From the NCBI RefSeq assembly GCF_014356525.2, contig NC_052511.1:6197986-6261985 (forward strand): a stretch of 64,000 bases of DNA, in the 5' to 3' direction. The notes under the pieces were generated by a model. That model saw nothing but the letters and a program-made list of their open reading frames with translations. It was not told where the DNA came from and searched no databases. This document shows, one piece after another, positions 63,401 through 64,000 of the stretch. How positions within the stretch are numbered: the stretch's first letter is position 1; each line of letters begins with the position of its first letter. The DNA comes from Nilaparvata lugens (Eukaryota; Arthropoda; Insecta; Hemiptera; Delphacidae). A program made the position numbers and the translations under genes.

Positions 63401-63876
63401 TTGAGAAAAGCAACTTGTTCTACAAAACTATTGACAACTTTTTGTAGAAAACTATTTGTAAACAACGTTTTGTTGACAACTTTAGTCTTATGTGGGATAT
63501 TTAATCTACTTCTTTTTTCGTTATTCAACACAGAAAAACGAAACATCATGCAGTTGAATATCTTCACTAAAATCTAATATCAAAACACATTATAGATGAG
63601 AAGCCAAAAAATACAGTTTCGATATAACATATTTGAAACAAAACAATGTATCATTCATGACATGATAAAATAAATTAAAACTTTGGAATCTGTAGCTTAA
63701 CATTTTATGTTTCAGATCATCGAATAGGCCACGCAGTTTTGTGCAAAGCTTTGAGACGAGTCCGCCTTGCACGATGAGCTTCCTCGATCAACAACTGTCC
63801 GCCTGCAAGGCGATAAAGTCAGGCCCTGAATACAGGTTCTGGCTGCTCACTTCAGTTGGATTCTTTCTACAGCATG
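15719..63876 (+). CDS. HIRA: HIRA histone chaperone gene, 16 coding exons, 3' end outside window
   Basis: HIRA deposits the H3.3-H4 histone variant independently of replication, with ubinuclein, CABIN1 and ASF1 as known partners. The spliced exons give an open frame of 868 residues. Residues about 1-368 form the WD40 propeller, with repeats such as [27 protein letters not shown] and [15 protein letters not shown]. Residues about 440-460 are the B-domain that binds ASF1, with GRRRITP near 449-455. A basic KR/RKRPR patch follows near 545-565. The C-terminal Hira domain occupies exons 12-16 and is cut by the window edge. Human HIRA has 1017 residues, so roughly the last 100 residues here are missing. 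All introns are GT-AG. Introns 2, 5, 6, 7 and 9 contain extra incomplete exon starts. Two prolyl hydroxylase genes sit inside intron 6. The family assignment is secure; exon limits rest on frame and splice sites only. Confidence 0.95.
15756..16144 (+). other. HIRA intron 1
   Basis: 389 bp, GTAAGA...TTTGTTTCAG. Plain AT-rich sequence with no repeat I recognise. Confidence 0.85.
16145..16207 (+). CDS. HIRA: HIRA exon 2
   Basis: Encodes [20 protein letters not shown], the first WD blade (residues about 13-33). It completes the Asp codon split with exon 1 and ends in phase 1 before GTTGGT, a weak donor. Confidence 0.9.
17008..17156. mobile_element. Fold-back MITE, CCGGTTGCACAAAAGCCGG family
   Basis: The ends GGTCCGGTTGCACAAAAGCC and a near-mirror right end enclose arms with GATTAATT and ACCAATCAGAGAA. 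Copies are at 24190-24361 and, partly, 35742-35880. Confidence 0.8.
17165..17503. mobile_element. Fold-back repeat; right arm is the duplication breakpoint
   Basis: Left arm GGCTGGCCACTAACGACAGG is mirrored by CCTGTTGTCAGTGGCTAGCC near 17475-17500. The 1-kb tandem duplication of this intron begins inside the right arm (about 17432), so the second copy carries only half an arm. Confidence 0.65.
17830..18300 (-). mobile_element. LINE ORF2 tail, copy 1 (broken)
   Basis: Minus-strand remnant of a non-LTR retrotransposon reverse-transcriptase C-terminus, copied again at 18840-19330. This copy has a 2-base deletion that breaks the frame kept open in the other. Confidence 0.6.
18365..18450 (+). pseudogene. 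HIRA: Truncated extra copy of HIRA exon 3
   Basis: It has an intact acceptor (TTCCAG) and 86 bases of exon 3 encoding [20 protein letters not shown] and on to CPKM. It then runs directly into the duplicated intron sequence, so the last codons and the donor are lost. It differs from the true exon at four bases, all third codon positions. An internal GTAAGT could serve as a donor but would shift the frame. Probably skipped. Confidence 0.85.
18840..19330 (-). mobile_element. LINE ORF2 tail, copy 2
   Basis: The minus-strand frame of 82 codons at 18840-19088 shows the end of a non-LTR retrotransposon ORF2: [16 protein letters not shown], then FKRRLKSWL and YYSLSEFF. It is a 5'-truncated fossil antisense to HIRA. 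Confidence 0.65.
19385..19495 (+). CDS. HIRA: HIRA exon 3
   Basis: Encodes [20 protein letters not shown] through CQMDNHQ (residues about 34-70), with acceptor TTTCCAG and donor GTAAGT. Phase 1 in, phase 1 out. It is chosen over the copy at 18365 because only this one has the complete exon and donor. Confidence 0.92.
19496..19817 (+). other. HIRA intron 3
   Basis: 322 bp, GTAAGT...CTTTTCAG. No repeat recognised. Confidence 0.85.
19818..19919 (+). CDS. HIRA: HIRA exon 4
   Basis: Encodes [20 protein letters not shown] and [12 protein letters not shown] (residues about 71-104), a WD blade. The end has two in-frame donors 3 bases apart, GTGGTG and GTGAGT. I chose GTGAGT as the stronger; the other would remove one glycine. 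Confidence 0.88.
19962..20127. mobile_element. Fold-back MITE, AGGTGCGTACAGA family
   Basis: A near-perfect palindrome with ends AGGTGCGTACAGATTTACGC and its mirror. Longer members with the same ends are at 41491-41737, 45841-46512 and 62891-63140. It starts about 42 bases after the exon 4 donor. Confidence 0.8.
20417..20709. mobile_element. Fold-back MITE, GTCAAGACAAGAC family, copy 1
   Basis: The arms contain CACACCGATCAGTCAAGACA and TTCACATAGTTGC and their mirrors. This copy has an internal duplication. Other copies: 23887-24094, 51255-51460 and 51613-51818. Confidence 0.75.
21188..21347. mobile_element. Fold-back MITE, TTAAGGTGAAA ends
   Basis: The ends TTAAGGTGAAACAAAAAGAT and mirror enclose two arms meeting at TGATGATGATGCC. 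The outer layer of the nest at 25746-27166 has the same ends. Confidence 0.75.
21533..21716. mobile_element. Fold-back MITE, GTTTACACCAAAG family, copy 2
   Basis: Diverged copy of the palindrome at 1653-1843, with the same ends (TTTACACCAAAGTTATTAAC and mirror) and the same central CATGATGA region. Confidence 0.75.
21811..22029. mobile_element. Fold-back repeat with GTGAGGTCCACGTTATAA ends
   Basis: The left end TATAGTGAGGTCCACGTTAT is mirrored at 22010-22029. Same family as 5222-5586. Confidence 0.7.
22041..22362. mobile_element. Fold-back of two head-to-head tRNA-like arms
   Basis: Each arm holds a 73-nt tRNA-like sequence: 22068-22140 (minus) and 22266-22338 (plus). The plus arm has a closed acceptor stem (TGTCAG with CTGACA), a B-box-like GGGTTCGATTCCC and an anticodon stem CCTGA/TTAGG with a 7-base loop CCGGCAA. 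Position 33 is C rather than the near-universal U, and in the minus arm the acceptor stem is imperfect. I therefore read it as a tRNA-derived repeat rather than a working tRNA gene. Confidence 0.6.
22779..23339 (-). mobile_element. TAGTTATTTGTGCAACTAG repeat, reverse copy
   Basis: Full-length reverse copy of the element at 34856-35389. It contains the hairpin block CCGAGCCGTAGGCGAGG (minus strand, at 23259-23279). The open frame through it (23012-23431) starts at no sensible site and is a by-product. Confidence 0.75.
23471..23650 (+). CDS. HIRA: HIRA exon 5
   Basis: Encodes [20 protein letters not shown], then [20 protein letters not shown] and [16 protein letters not shown] (residues about 105-164), two WD strands. 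Much more GC-rich than its surroundings. Acceptor TTTTAAG, donor GTCAGT, phase 1 both sides. Confidence 0.92.
23887..24094. mobile_element. Fold-back MITE, GTCAAGACAAGAC family, copy 2
   Basis: The ends AGGCTAGGCGCACACCAG and mirror give a ~208-bp palindrome. Confidence 0.8.
24190..24361. mobile_element. Fold-back MITE, CCGGTTGCACAAAA family, copy 2
   Basis: Same ends and arms as 17008-17156; the right arm has a T-rich insertion near 24301-24320. Confidence 0.8.
24366..24670 (+). pseudogene. HIRA: Two tandem decoys of the HIRA exon 6 acceptor and exon start
   Basis: Units start at about 24366, 24494 and 24621, with a period of about 128 bp. In units 1 and 2 the acceptor TTTTTGTTGCAG (exon-like from 24439 and 24567) is followed by codons for EILAILKDH, close to EIVAILKGH of true exon 6. 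After about 28 bases the similarity ends, and the frame meets a stop some 60 bases later. Unit 3 keeps only its left part; a LINE fragment separates it from the real acceptor at 25193. These sites look spliceable but would give truncated products. Confidence 0.75.
24670..25140 (-). mobile_element. LINE ORF2 tail inserted before exon 6
   Basis: The minus-strand translation contains [16 protein letters not shown] followed by a degraded KTELEE/FYSIQEF-like region, typical of the end of a non-LTR reverse transcriptase ORF. 5'-truncated, with stops, antisense to HIRA. Confidence 0.55.
25194..25354 (+). CDS. HIRA: HIRA exon 6
   Basis: Encodes [20 protein letters not shown], then [15 protein letters not shown] and [10 protein letters not shown] (residues about 165-218). 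Acceptor TTCTGTTGCAG, donor GTAAGT, phase 1 in and 0 out. Confidence 0.92.
25787..27030 (+). mobile_element. Hairpin-headed repeat, copy 2, split by an insertion
   Basis: It starts with GATCGAGCGAAGTGAGGTC and follows copy 1 (4593-4992) to about 26029. It resumes at 26831 after the inserted element. A 42-bp block (25988-26029 and 26831-26872) is present identically on both sides of the insertion. Confidence 0.75.
26030..26830 (+). mobile_element. Microsatellite-bearing repeat, copy 2
   Basis: It starts TGGTGTGGCGCACTCACAC and ends GGCAAGGAAAGT, the latter the complement of ACTTTCCTTGCC near the left end. A short (CA)n-rich tract lies at about 26660-26705. The same layout is found at 56696-57617 and, reversed, at 2700-3776. 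Confidence 0.7.
27347..28284 (-). mobile_element. Decayed Tc1/mariner-like element
   Basis: Imperfect terminal inverted repeats (GGGTCCGGCATAAAAACCTG at left; the complement of GGGACCGGCATATTAATCTG at right) are flanked by TA. On the minus strand, fragments read as a transposase: an N-terminal piece near 28170-28040 ([15 protein letters not shown]), then a DDE-type block at 27801-27619 with [20 protein letters not shown]. Many stops and frameshifts, so it is dead. The flanking sequence is partly repeated without the element near 28415-28445, giving an empty site. Confidence 0.7.
28320..28550. repeat. Tandem duplication downstream of the left P4H gene
   Basis: Two units of about 118 bp contain CAACAAAAATTCAACACAAC and GTCAGAAAATG. 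The right palindrome arm has one corresponding unit. Confidence 0.7.
28578..30117 (-). CDS. Prolyl 4-hydroxylase alpha subunit, left copy, frameshifted
   Basis: A 2-oxoglutarate/Fe(II) dioxygenase of the collagen prolyl 4-hydroxylase alpha family, which acts in the ER on Pro-Gly substrates together with PDI. It is intronless, about 513 codons if the two frameshifts are bridged (human P4HA1 is 534). The ATG at 30117 precedes a signal peptide ([13 protein letters not shown]). Then come the P4Ha N-domain ([18 protein letters not shown]), a TPR-like substrate domain, and the catalytic domain with YYEPHYDF (His and Asp iron ligands) and [12 protein letters not shown] (distal His and the 2-oxoglutarate Lys). 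Single-base deletions relative to the right copy lie near 29490 and near 28801. Upstream frame continues to a TTG, not used. It may be a recent pseudogene or carry sequence errors. Confidence 0.85.
30140..30960 (-). repeat. Upstream tandem array of the left P4H gene, six units
   Basis: Units of about 135 bp. The marker TACTGTATGCTC (or a variant) recurs near 30208, 30343, 30477, 30610, 30750 and 30886. Each unit also has ATTTGGCCGCAAAAATCAC-like and TTGTTGGATTAAAC blocks. The unit next to the gene runs into the 5' leader, so promoter or leader sequence has probably been amplified. Confidence 0.8.
31573..31683. repeat. Hairpin with GAGGCGAAGCCGAG centre
   Basis: A short fold-back: GTGAAAAGTGCTGTTTTTTC and mirror, with a central perfect arm ending in GAGGCGAAGCCGAG (within 31619-31639). 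It lies at the inner end of the left palindrome arm. Confidence 0.7.
32720..33175 (+). repeat. Upstream tandem array of the right P4H gene, four units
   Basis: Mirror of the left array. GCATACAGTATAC-type markers lie near 32751, 32889, 32965 and 33101, so one unit is shortened. The last unit leads into the 5' leader of the gene. Confidence 0.8.
33204..34738 (+). CDS. Prolyl 4-hydroxylase alpha subunit, right copy, one frameshift
   Basis: Same family and layout as the left copy: signal peptide from the ATG at 33204 ([17 protein letters not shown]), P4Ha N-domain, a TPR-like region ([20 protein letters not shown]) and the dioxygenase core. The iron ligands are His at 34418-34420 and Asp at 34424-34426 (PHYDF) and the distal His at 34625-34627 (HGACPVL). 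The 2-oxoglutarate Lys is at 34655-34657 (GSKW). It ends [13 protein letters not shown] with TGA at 34736. A single G is missing near 34206 (AAGAGTTGG versus AAGAGGTTGG in the left copy), which puts the catalytic domain in another frame. Bridged length about 511 codons. Intronless, no KDEL-type end. Confidence 0.87.
34856..35389 (+). mobile_element. TAGTTATTTGTGCAACTAG repeat, intact copy
   Basis: A ~530-bp element with start TAGTTATTTGTGCAACTAG, an inner inverted pair (TTTTTCCTACAGTTAC near 34993 and its mirror at the right end) and the hairpin CCGAGCCGTAGGCGAGG (within 34916-34936). It interrupts the right palindrome arm: the sequence on both sides matches contiguous left-arm sequence. Confidence 0.8.
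35473..35758. repeat. Tandem duplication of about 138 bp
   Basis: Two nearly identical units run from AAATTTATTACGAAAGAAG to CACAAAAGCATGTTAAATTT. Confidence 0.85.
35742..35880. mobile_element. Fold-back MITE, CCGGTTGCACAAAA family, partial copy
   Basis: The arms GTTAAATTTTAATCCTGATT and mirror are present and the right end AACCGGCTTTTGTACAACCGG is intact. The left end is lost in the preceding tandem repeat. A fragment of the AGCAGAGCGAAAGTCTGTAC repeat follows at 35885-35970. Confidence 0.7.
36538..36596. repeat. (ATCT)n followed by (TA)n microsatellite
   Basis: Pure ATCT repeats run into about 36 bases of TA repeats. The 76-residue open frame across it is a repeat artefact. Confidence 0.9.
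36981..38700. repeat. 110-bp tandem repeat, three units, third split by mariner
   Basis: Units start at 36981, 37091 and 37201 with TCGGTTGACTGAAGACATGT. They contain AACCGCCCGGCAACC and CAACCGAGCGGTTGGAC. Unit 3 is interrupted at 37245 by the mariner element and resumes at 38630. The outer ends resemble a larger GCTCGGTTG-rich fold-back reaching about 38820. Confidence 0.85.
37246..38629 (+). mobile_element. Tc1/mariner element with both ends and TA target duplication
   Basis: 1384 bp, ends CAGGGTGTCTATAAAAGAAC and the mirror, flanked by TA (37244-37245 and 38630-38631). The uninterrupted target CTAGTATATCGAACC is visible in the two upstream tandem units. The transposase frame starts at the ATG 37468 ([19 protein letters not shown]) with an N-terminal HTH. 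The DDE/D block has [29 protein letters not shown] and [14 protein letters not shown], consistent with a DD(30s)D triad. Frameshifts lie near 37640, within 37650-37880 and near 38280, so it is inactive. Confidence 0.9.
39400..39954 (+). mobile_element. BEL/Pao integrase remnant
   Basis: Two blocks of a BEL/Pao LTR-retrotransposon integrase: [20 protein letters not shown] at 39409-39500 with the DCGTNFVGA core, and [19 protein letters not shown] then [16 protein letters not shown] at 39770-39900. A small fold-back (39652-39770) sits between them. No LTRs or other domains are seen. Confidence 0.75.
39652..39770. mobile_element. Small fold-back MITE inside the integrase remnant
   Basis: The ends AGGTAGGCGC and GCGCCTACCT, with arms containing GTCATCGGACGGATCGG and a partial mirror. 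About 119 bp. Confidence 0.7.
39911..40072. mobile_element. Fold-back MITE
   Basis: The ends AAGAAAACAAAGATATTGTC and mirror, with arms meeting near ACAGAACCATG / CATGGTTCTGT. It follows the integrase remnant directly. Confidence 0.75.
40826..41033 (+). repeat. HIRA: 104-bp tandem duplication across the exon 7 acceptor
   Basis: Two units offset by exactly 104 bp. Each contains TACTCAAAGGCAGAATAAAG, the acceptor GCTGTATGTTCTAG and the first 26 bases of exon 7. The units look identical over the shared stretch. Confidence 0.92.
40904..40929 (+). pseudogene. HIRA: Decoy start of HIRA exon 7
   Basis: 26 bases identical to the start of exon 7 after an identical acceptor. If this upstream AG were used and read through, the extra 104 bases would shift the frame and reach a TAG soon after the true exon start. 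Confidence 0.85.
41008..41175 (+). CDS. HIRA: HIRA exon 7
   Basis: Encodes [20 protein letters not shown], then [20 protein letters not shown] and [12 protein letters not shown] (residues about 219-274), very close to the family here. GC-rich. Acceptor TGTATGTTCTAG, donor GTGAGT, phase 0 both sides. Confidence 0.93.
41431..42463. mobile_element. Fold-back element of about 1 kb with ACTTGTA repeats
   Basis: The ends GCCTGTTTCACAAAGGTACA and mirror (TTGTGAAATAGGC). Both arms carry many short TACAAGT/ACTTGTA repeats. The MITE at 41491-41737 is inserted in the left arm. Non-coding. Confidence 0.75.
41491..41737. mobile_element. GCTGCGTACACATA...TGTACGCACC MITE, copy 1
   Basis: About 247 bp, with an interior containing GATGTTAGATCTTCTCGCG and GGAGTGACGTTCGGTTGCGG. 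A close copy is at 62891-63140. GC-rich, which produces long spurious open frames. Confidence 0.8.
42755..43056. mobile_element. CATAGAG fold-back MITE, copy 2
   Basis: Flanked by perfect ATATTAT 7-bp duplications (42748-42754 and 43057-43063). Ends as in copy 1, with a short internal duplication of ATATCCCATGGTAT. Confidence 0.85.
43520..43963 (+). mobile_element. LINE 3' end with (ATTCT)n tail
   Basis: The plus strand reads like the end of a non-LTR ORF2: [10 protein letters not shown], then [20 protein letters not shown] and [13 protein letters not shown] before a stop. A 3' UTR of about 200 bp ends in (ATTCT)n at about 43943-43963. One or more frameshifts; 5'-truncated. Confidence 0.7.
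44470..44640 (+). repeat. Retroposon 3' tail ending in (ATT)n
   Basis: It has CATAAGACGAACCACTCCTC and CTAGCCTAATGAGGAG, then an A/T-rich end with AATAAAAG and (ATT)n. No coding part remains. Confidence 0.45.
44751..44838. repeat. (GA)n microsatellite
   Basis: Interrupted GA/AG repeats of about 88 bp. Confidence 0.95.
45621..46574 (+). repeat. HIRA: ~50-bp minisatellite built from the exon 8 acceptor, six units
   Basis: Units start at about 45621, 45673, 45719, 45773 and 45826 and, after an inserted MITE (45841-46512), end with the unit that contains the real acceptor (about 46549). Each unit has an A/TG-TTTCAGAGATTCAACAC-like core and ends near CCCTGATT. Units 1 and 3 keep the CAG AG; unit 5's right half (about 46518) also keeps CAG; units 2 and 4 have lost it. 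The final unit's AGATTCAACACAAACA is the start of exon 8. Confidence 0.88.
45841..46512. mobile_element. Long MITE splitting the exon 8 minisatellite
   Basis: The ends AAGGTGGGTACAGAGTTACG and ATATCTGTACGCACCTT are mirror-related, with inner TACGCTCTGCTCCGC and GATCGGAGCGTG blocks. The middle is AT-rich and non-coding. It falls within unit 5 of the minisatellite. Confidence 0.7.
46575..46856 (+). CDS. HIRA: HIRA exon 8
   Basis: Encodes [19 protein letters not shown], then [40 protein letters not shown] and [13 protein letters not shown] (residues about 275-368), the last WD blades. GC-rich. Acceptor ATGTTTCAG, donor GTAATA, phase 0 both sides. Confidence 0.93.
46857..47544 (+). other. HIRA intron 8
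   Basis: 688 bp. A hairpin-headed repeat (46866-47140) begins only 9 bases after the exon end. The remainder is AT-rich. Confidence 0.85.
46866..47140 (+). mobile_element. Hairpin-headed repeat, copy 3
   Basis: It starts GACCGAGTGAAGTGAGGTC and follows the other copies to about AATTATTCATCATAAATCAG. It is inserted immediately behind the exon 8 donor. Confidence 0.75.
47545..47834 (+). CDS. HIRA: HIRA exon 9 (B-domain)
   Basis: Encodes [15 protein letters not shown], then [20 protein letters not shown], a six-proline run and [20 protein letters not shown] (residues about 369-464). The last is the ASF1-binding B-domain, with the RRRI core conserved. The linker before it is shorter than in human HIRA. 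Acceptor T-run plus CCAG, donor GTAATT, phase 0 in and 2 out. Confidence 0.93.
47926..49060. mobile_element. Large fold-back element with GTTGGCAACC repeats
   Basis: The ends AAGCGGCCCATAGATGAA and near-mirror TTCGTCTATGGGCCGCTT. The arms repeat TTGGTTGGCAACCTAGTTGC. About 1.1 kb, non-coding. Confidence 0.75.
49300..49336 (+). pseudogene. HIRA: Decoy start of HIRA exon 10
   Basis: Preceded by GCTGTGTTTCAG. About 37 bases match the start of exon 10 (AGACGGGCCCGTGCC versus AGACGGACCCGTGCC), then diverge. The upstream TTATGTATCTT tract is also shared. A MITE now separates it from the true exon. Confidence 0.85.
49353..49628. mobile_element. CATAGAG fold-back MITE, copy 3
   Basis: Flanked by perfect CTATTAC 7-bp duplications (49346-49352 and 49629-49635). 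It lies between the decoy and the true exon 10. Confidence 0.87.
49676..49876 (+). CDS. HIRA: HIRA exon 10
   Basis: Encodes [20 protein letters not shown], then [20 protein letters not shown] and SQPATTG (residues about 465-532), a Ser/Thr/Pro-rich linker. Acceptor GGGTTTCAG, donor GTATGT, phase 2 both sides. Confidence 0.9.
50201..50871. mobile_element. Fold-back element, AAGCCTAGTTTATACGATG family, copy 1
   Basis: The ends TTAAGCCTAGTTTATACGAT and mirror. The arms repeat GACAATTG motifs. The middle is GC-richer and non-coding. Copy 2 is at 58285-59003. Confidence 0.8.
50971..51235. mobile_element. Diverged CATAGA fold-back element
   Basis: Same plan as the CATAGAG MITEs (CATAGATAAAAGATCGC, GATATCC, CAAGCCGAT and mirrors) but clearly diverged. 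No target duplication seen. A truncated left half of the same subfamily is at 51486-51612. Confidence 0.65.
51255..51460. mobile_element. Fold-back MITE, GTCAAGACAAGAC family, copy 3
   Basis: The ends TAAGGCCAGGCACACACCAG and near-mirror. It is embedded in an outer inverted pair, AGTCTGTGCAAACC and its mirror. Confidence 0.75.
51613..51818. mobile_element. Fold-back MITE, GTCAAGACAAGAC family, copy 4
   Basis: The end AAGGCTAGGCGCACACCAG and mirror. It interrupts the CATAGA-like element whose left half is at 51486-51612. Confidence 0.75.
51990..52801 (-). mobile_element. LINE ORF2 C-terminus with (TGAAA)n tail
   Basis: On the minus strand, 52700-52440 encodes [19 protein letters not shown] followed by [17 protein letters not shown], the thumb region of a non-LTR reverse transcriptase. 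After a frameshift, 52330-52080 encodes [34 protein letters not shown] and a stop. The tail is a pentanucleotide repeat at about 51995-52018. Antisense to HIRA, 5'-truncated. Confidence 0.8.
53113..53344 (+). CDS. HIRA: HIRA exon 11
   Basis: Encodes [20 protein letters not shown], then [33 protein letters not shown] and [13 protein letters not shown] (residues about 532-609). It holds a basic RKRPR patch, a possible nuclear localisation signal. Acceptor TATGTGTAG is short of pyrimidines. Donor GTGAGT, phase 2 in and 0 out. Confidence 0.87.
53345..54590 (+). other. HIRA intron 11
   Basis: 1.25 kb of AT-rich sequence. A 78-codon open frame at 53562-53798 looks accidental. No repeat family recognised. 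Confidence 0.75.
54591..54708 (+). CDS. HIRA: HIRA exon 12
   Basis: Encodes [20 protein letters not shown], then [19 protein letters not shown] (residues about 610-648), the start of the conserved C-terminal region. The acceptor CTACAG is followed by GTAATC, so the exon itself begins with a donor-like hexamer. Donor GTTAGT, phase 0 in and 1 out. Confidence 0.9.
56093..56611 (+). mobile_element. TAGTTATTTGTGCAACTAG repeat, intact copy
   Basis: Nearly identical to 34856-35389, including the hairpin within 56144-56164. Confidence 0.8.
56696..57617 (+). mobile_element. Microsatellite-bearing repeat, copy 3
   Basis: Same layout as 26030-26830, with the (CA)n tract expanded to about 145 bp (57338-57483). 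It ends GGACAAGGAAAGT. Open frames of Thr-His or Cys-Val repeats across the tract are artefacts. Confidence 0.8.
57727..57993 (+). CDS. HIRA: HIRA exon 13
   Basis: Encodes [20 protein letters not shown], then [40 protein letters not shown] and VAPVLGSE (residues about 649-737), the core of the C-terminal Hira domain that mediates oligomerisation and CABIN1 binding in the family. Strongly GC-rich. Acceptor TTTTGTAG, donor GTAAGT, phase 1 both sides. Confidence 0.93.
58285..59003. mobile_element. Fold-back element, AAGCCTAGTTTATACGATG family, copy 2
   Basis: The ends TTAAGCCTAGTTTATACAAT and mirror. It is interrupted at 58510 by a CATAGAG MITE. Confidence 0.8.
58510..58780. mobile_element. CATAGAG fold-back MITE, copy 4, nested
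   Basis: Flanked by perfect GCGTAGG 7-bp duplications (58503-58509 and 58781-58787). It sits inside the fold-back of 58285-59003. Confidence 0.87.
59096..59458. repeat. 87-bp minisatellite, about four units
   Basis: Units carry AAGCAACAGATGCTCTTCTG, GTGTTGCATCCGGAAAGATA and GAGCTTTAATGTATCTCTCC. The period of 87 is divisible by three, so open frames run through on both strands; I do not regard them as genes. Confidence 0.88.
59653..59755 (+). CDS. HIRA: HIRA exon 14
   Basis: Encodes [20 protein letters not shown] and [13 protein letters not shown] (residues about 738-771), matching the family pattern VSQ...GIPVMNLSDGKAYCF. Acceptor GCATTACAG; an upstream CTGCAG would give a stop. Donor GTAAGT, phase 1 in and 2 out. 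Confidence 0.92.
60978..61195. repeat. Tandem duplication of about 104 bp
   Basis: Two practically identical units contain AATTTAAAAGGGTGCTCAG and TATCAGGGAATGCTCATTTT. Confidence 0.88.
61549..61662 (-). repeat. Dispersed repeat, SINE/LINE-like 3' tail
   Basis: Same family as 88-217 and 13536-13656. Confidence 0.55.
61863..61991 (+). CDS. HIRA: HIRA exon 15
   Basis: Encodes [20 protein letters not shown] and [20 protein letters not shown] (residues about 772-814), starting with the Trp codon split with exon 14. Acceptor TATTTATACAG, donor GTGAGA, phase 2 both sides. Confidence 0.9.
62891..63140. mobile_element. GCTGCGTACACATA...TGTACGCACC MITE, copy 2
   Basis: Close copy of 41491-41737, with a small internal tandem expansion of CCTCGTACCGCC. 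Confidence 0.8.
63140..63283. mobile_element. Fold-back MITE related to the 1653 family
   Basis: The ends CACACATCGATTTTTGTTCG and mirror, with an interior CCTTATATATTCTATTAGATT-type core shared with 1653-1843 and 21533-21716. Confidence 0.7.
63716..63876 (+). CDS. HIRA: HIRA exon 16
   Basis: Encodes [19 protein letters not shown], then [20 protein letters not shown] and [14 protein letters not shown] (residues about 815-868), matching the LE.Q...EYR.WLL segment of the family. Acceptor TATGTTTCAG, donor GTAGGA (weak), phase 2 in and 1 out. Further exons lie past the right edge. Confidence 0.88.
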
Positions 63877-64000
63877 GTAGGATCACTCAGATTTTAGATT
63901 GGACAATTTTCATAGTTCCAAGTAGGCCTAGTTAGTGCTAGTCAACTTTATATAATTATTATTGAACGAAAATCCTAAATAAATGCTGCAAATCACCCCG

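Larger units (their letters stand above)
61992..63715 (+). other. HIRA intron 15
   Basis: 1.72 kb. It holds a short fold-back at about 62228-62365 (CACAGTGCCAGTTTAAACT and mirror), sequences rich in GTTGTCAACTT near 62425-62690 and a MITE (62891-63140). A fold-back related to the 1653 family follows at 63140-63283. Confidence 0.75.

Overview
This is a eukaryotic, AT-rich, intron-rich nuclear window, almost certainly from an insect. The dense load of small fold-back elements and the style of the repeats suggest a hemipteran such as a planthopper, but that species guess is inference only. There are no operons, ribosome binding sites or CRISPR arrays.

Layout. Positions 1-15718 hold no gene I can support: fold-back MITEs, microsatellites, a microsatellite-bearing repeat and a LINE tail. 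From 15719 to the right edge runs one large plus-strand gene, the histone chaperone HIRA. I resolved 16 coding exons (15719-15755 to 63716-63876) with canonical GT/AG sites and a continuous reading frame of 868 residues. The stop codon and the last part of the Hira domain lie beyond the window. The WD40 propeller, the ASF1-binding B-domain (GRRRITP) and most of the C-terminal domain are visible.

Intron 6 (25355-41007) contains two nested, intronless prolyl 4-hydroxylase alpha-subunit genes. They are arranged head to head as arms of a large imperfect palindrome (about 27.3-35.4 kb). Both keep the iron and 2-oxoglutarate ligands, but each carries single-base frameshifts at different places. Upstream of each is a tandem array of about 135 bp that reaches the 5' leader. 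The same intron holds a nearly complete Tc1/mariner element in a 110-bp tandem repeat, a second decayed mariner-like element, a BEL/Pao integrase remnant and a three-level nest of repeats. Other introns hold LINE reverse-transcriptase tails, a fold-back made of two tRNA-like arms, and several MITE families. One MITE family shows perfect 7-bp target duplications in four copies.

Main observation. Five HIRA exons (3, 6, 7, 8 and 10) have extra, incomplete copies of their own 3' splice acceptor plus the first 25-90 nt of the exon lying just upstream in the preceding intron. For exon 8 the acceptor is one unit of a six-unit ~50-bp minisatellite. I did not see matching duplications on the donor side. 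A recurrent stable-hairpin motif (GNA triloop flanked by tandem GA) in three repeat families is a second structural oddity.
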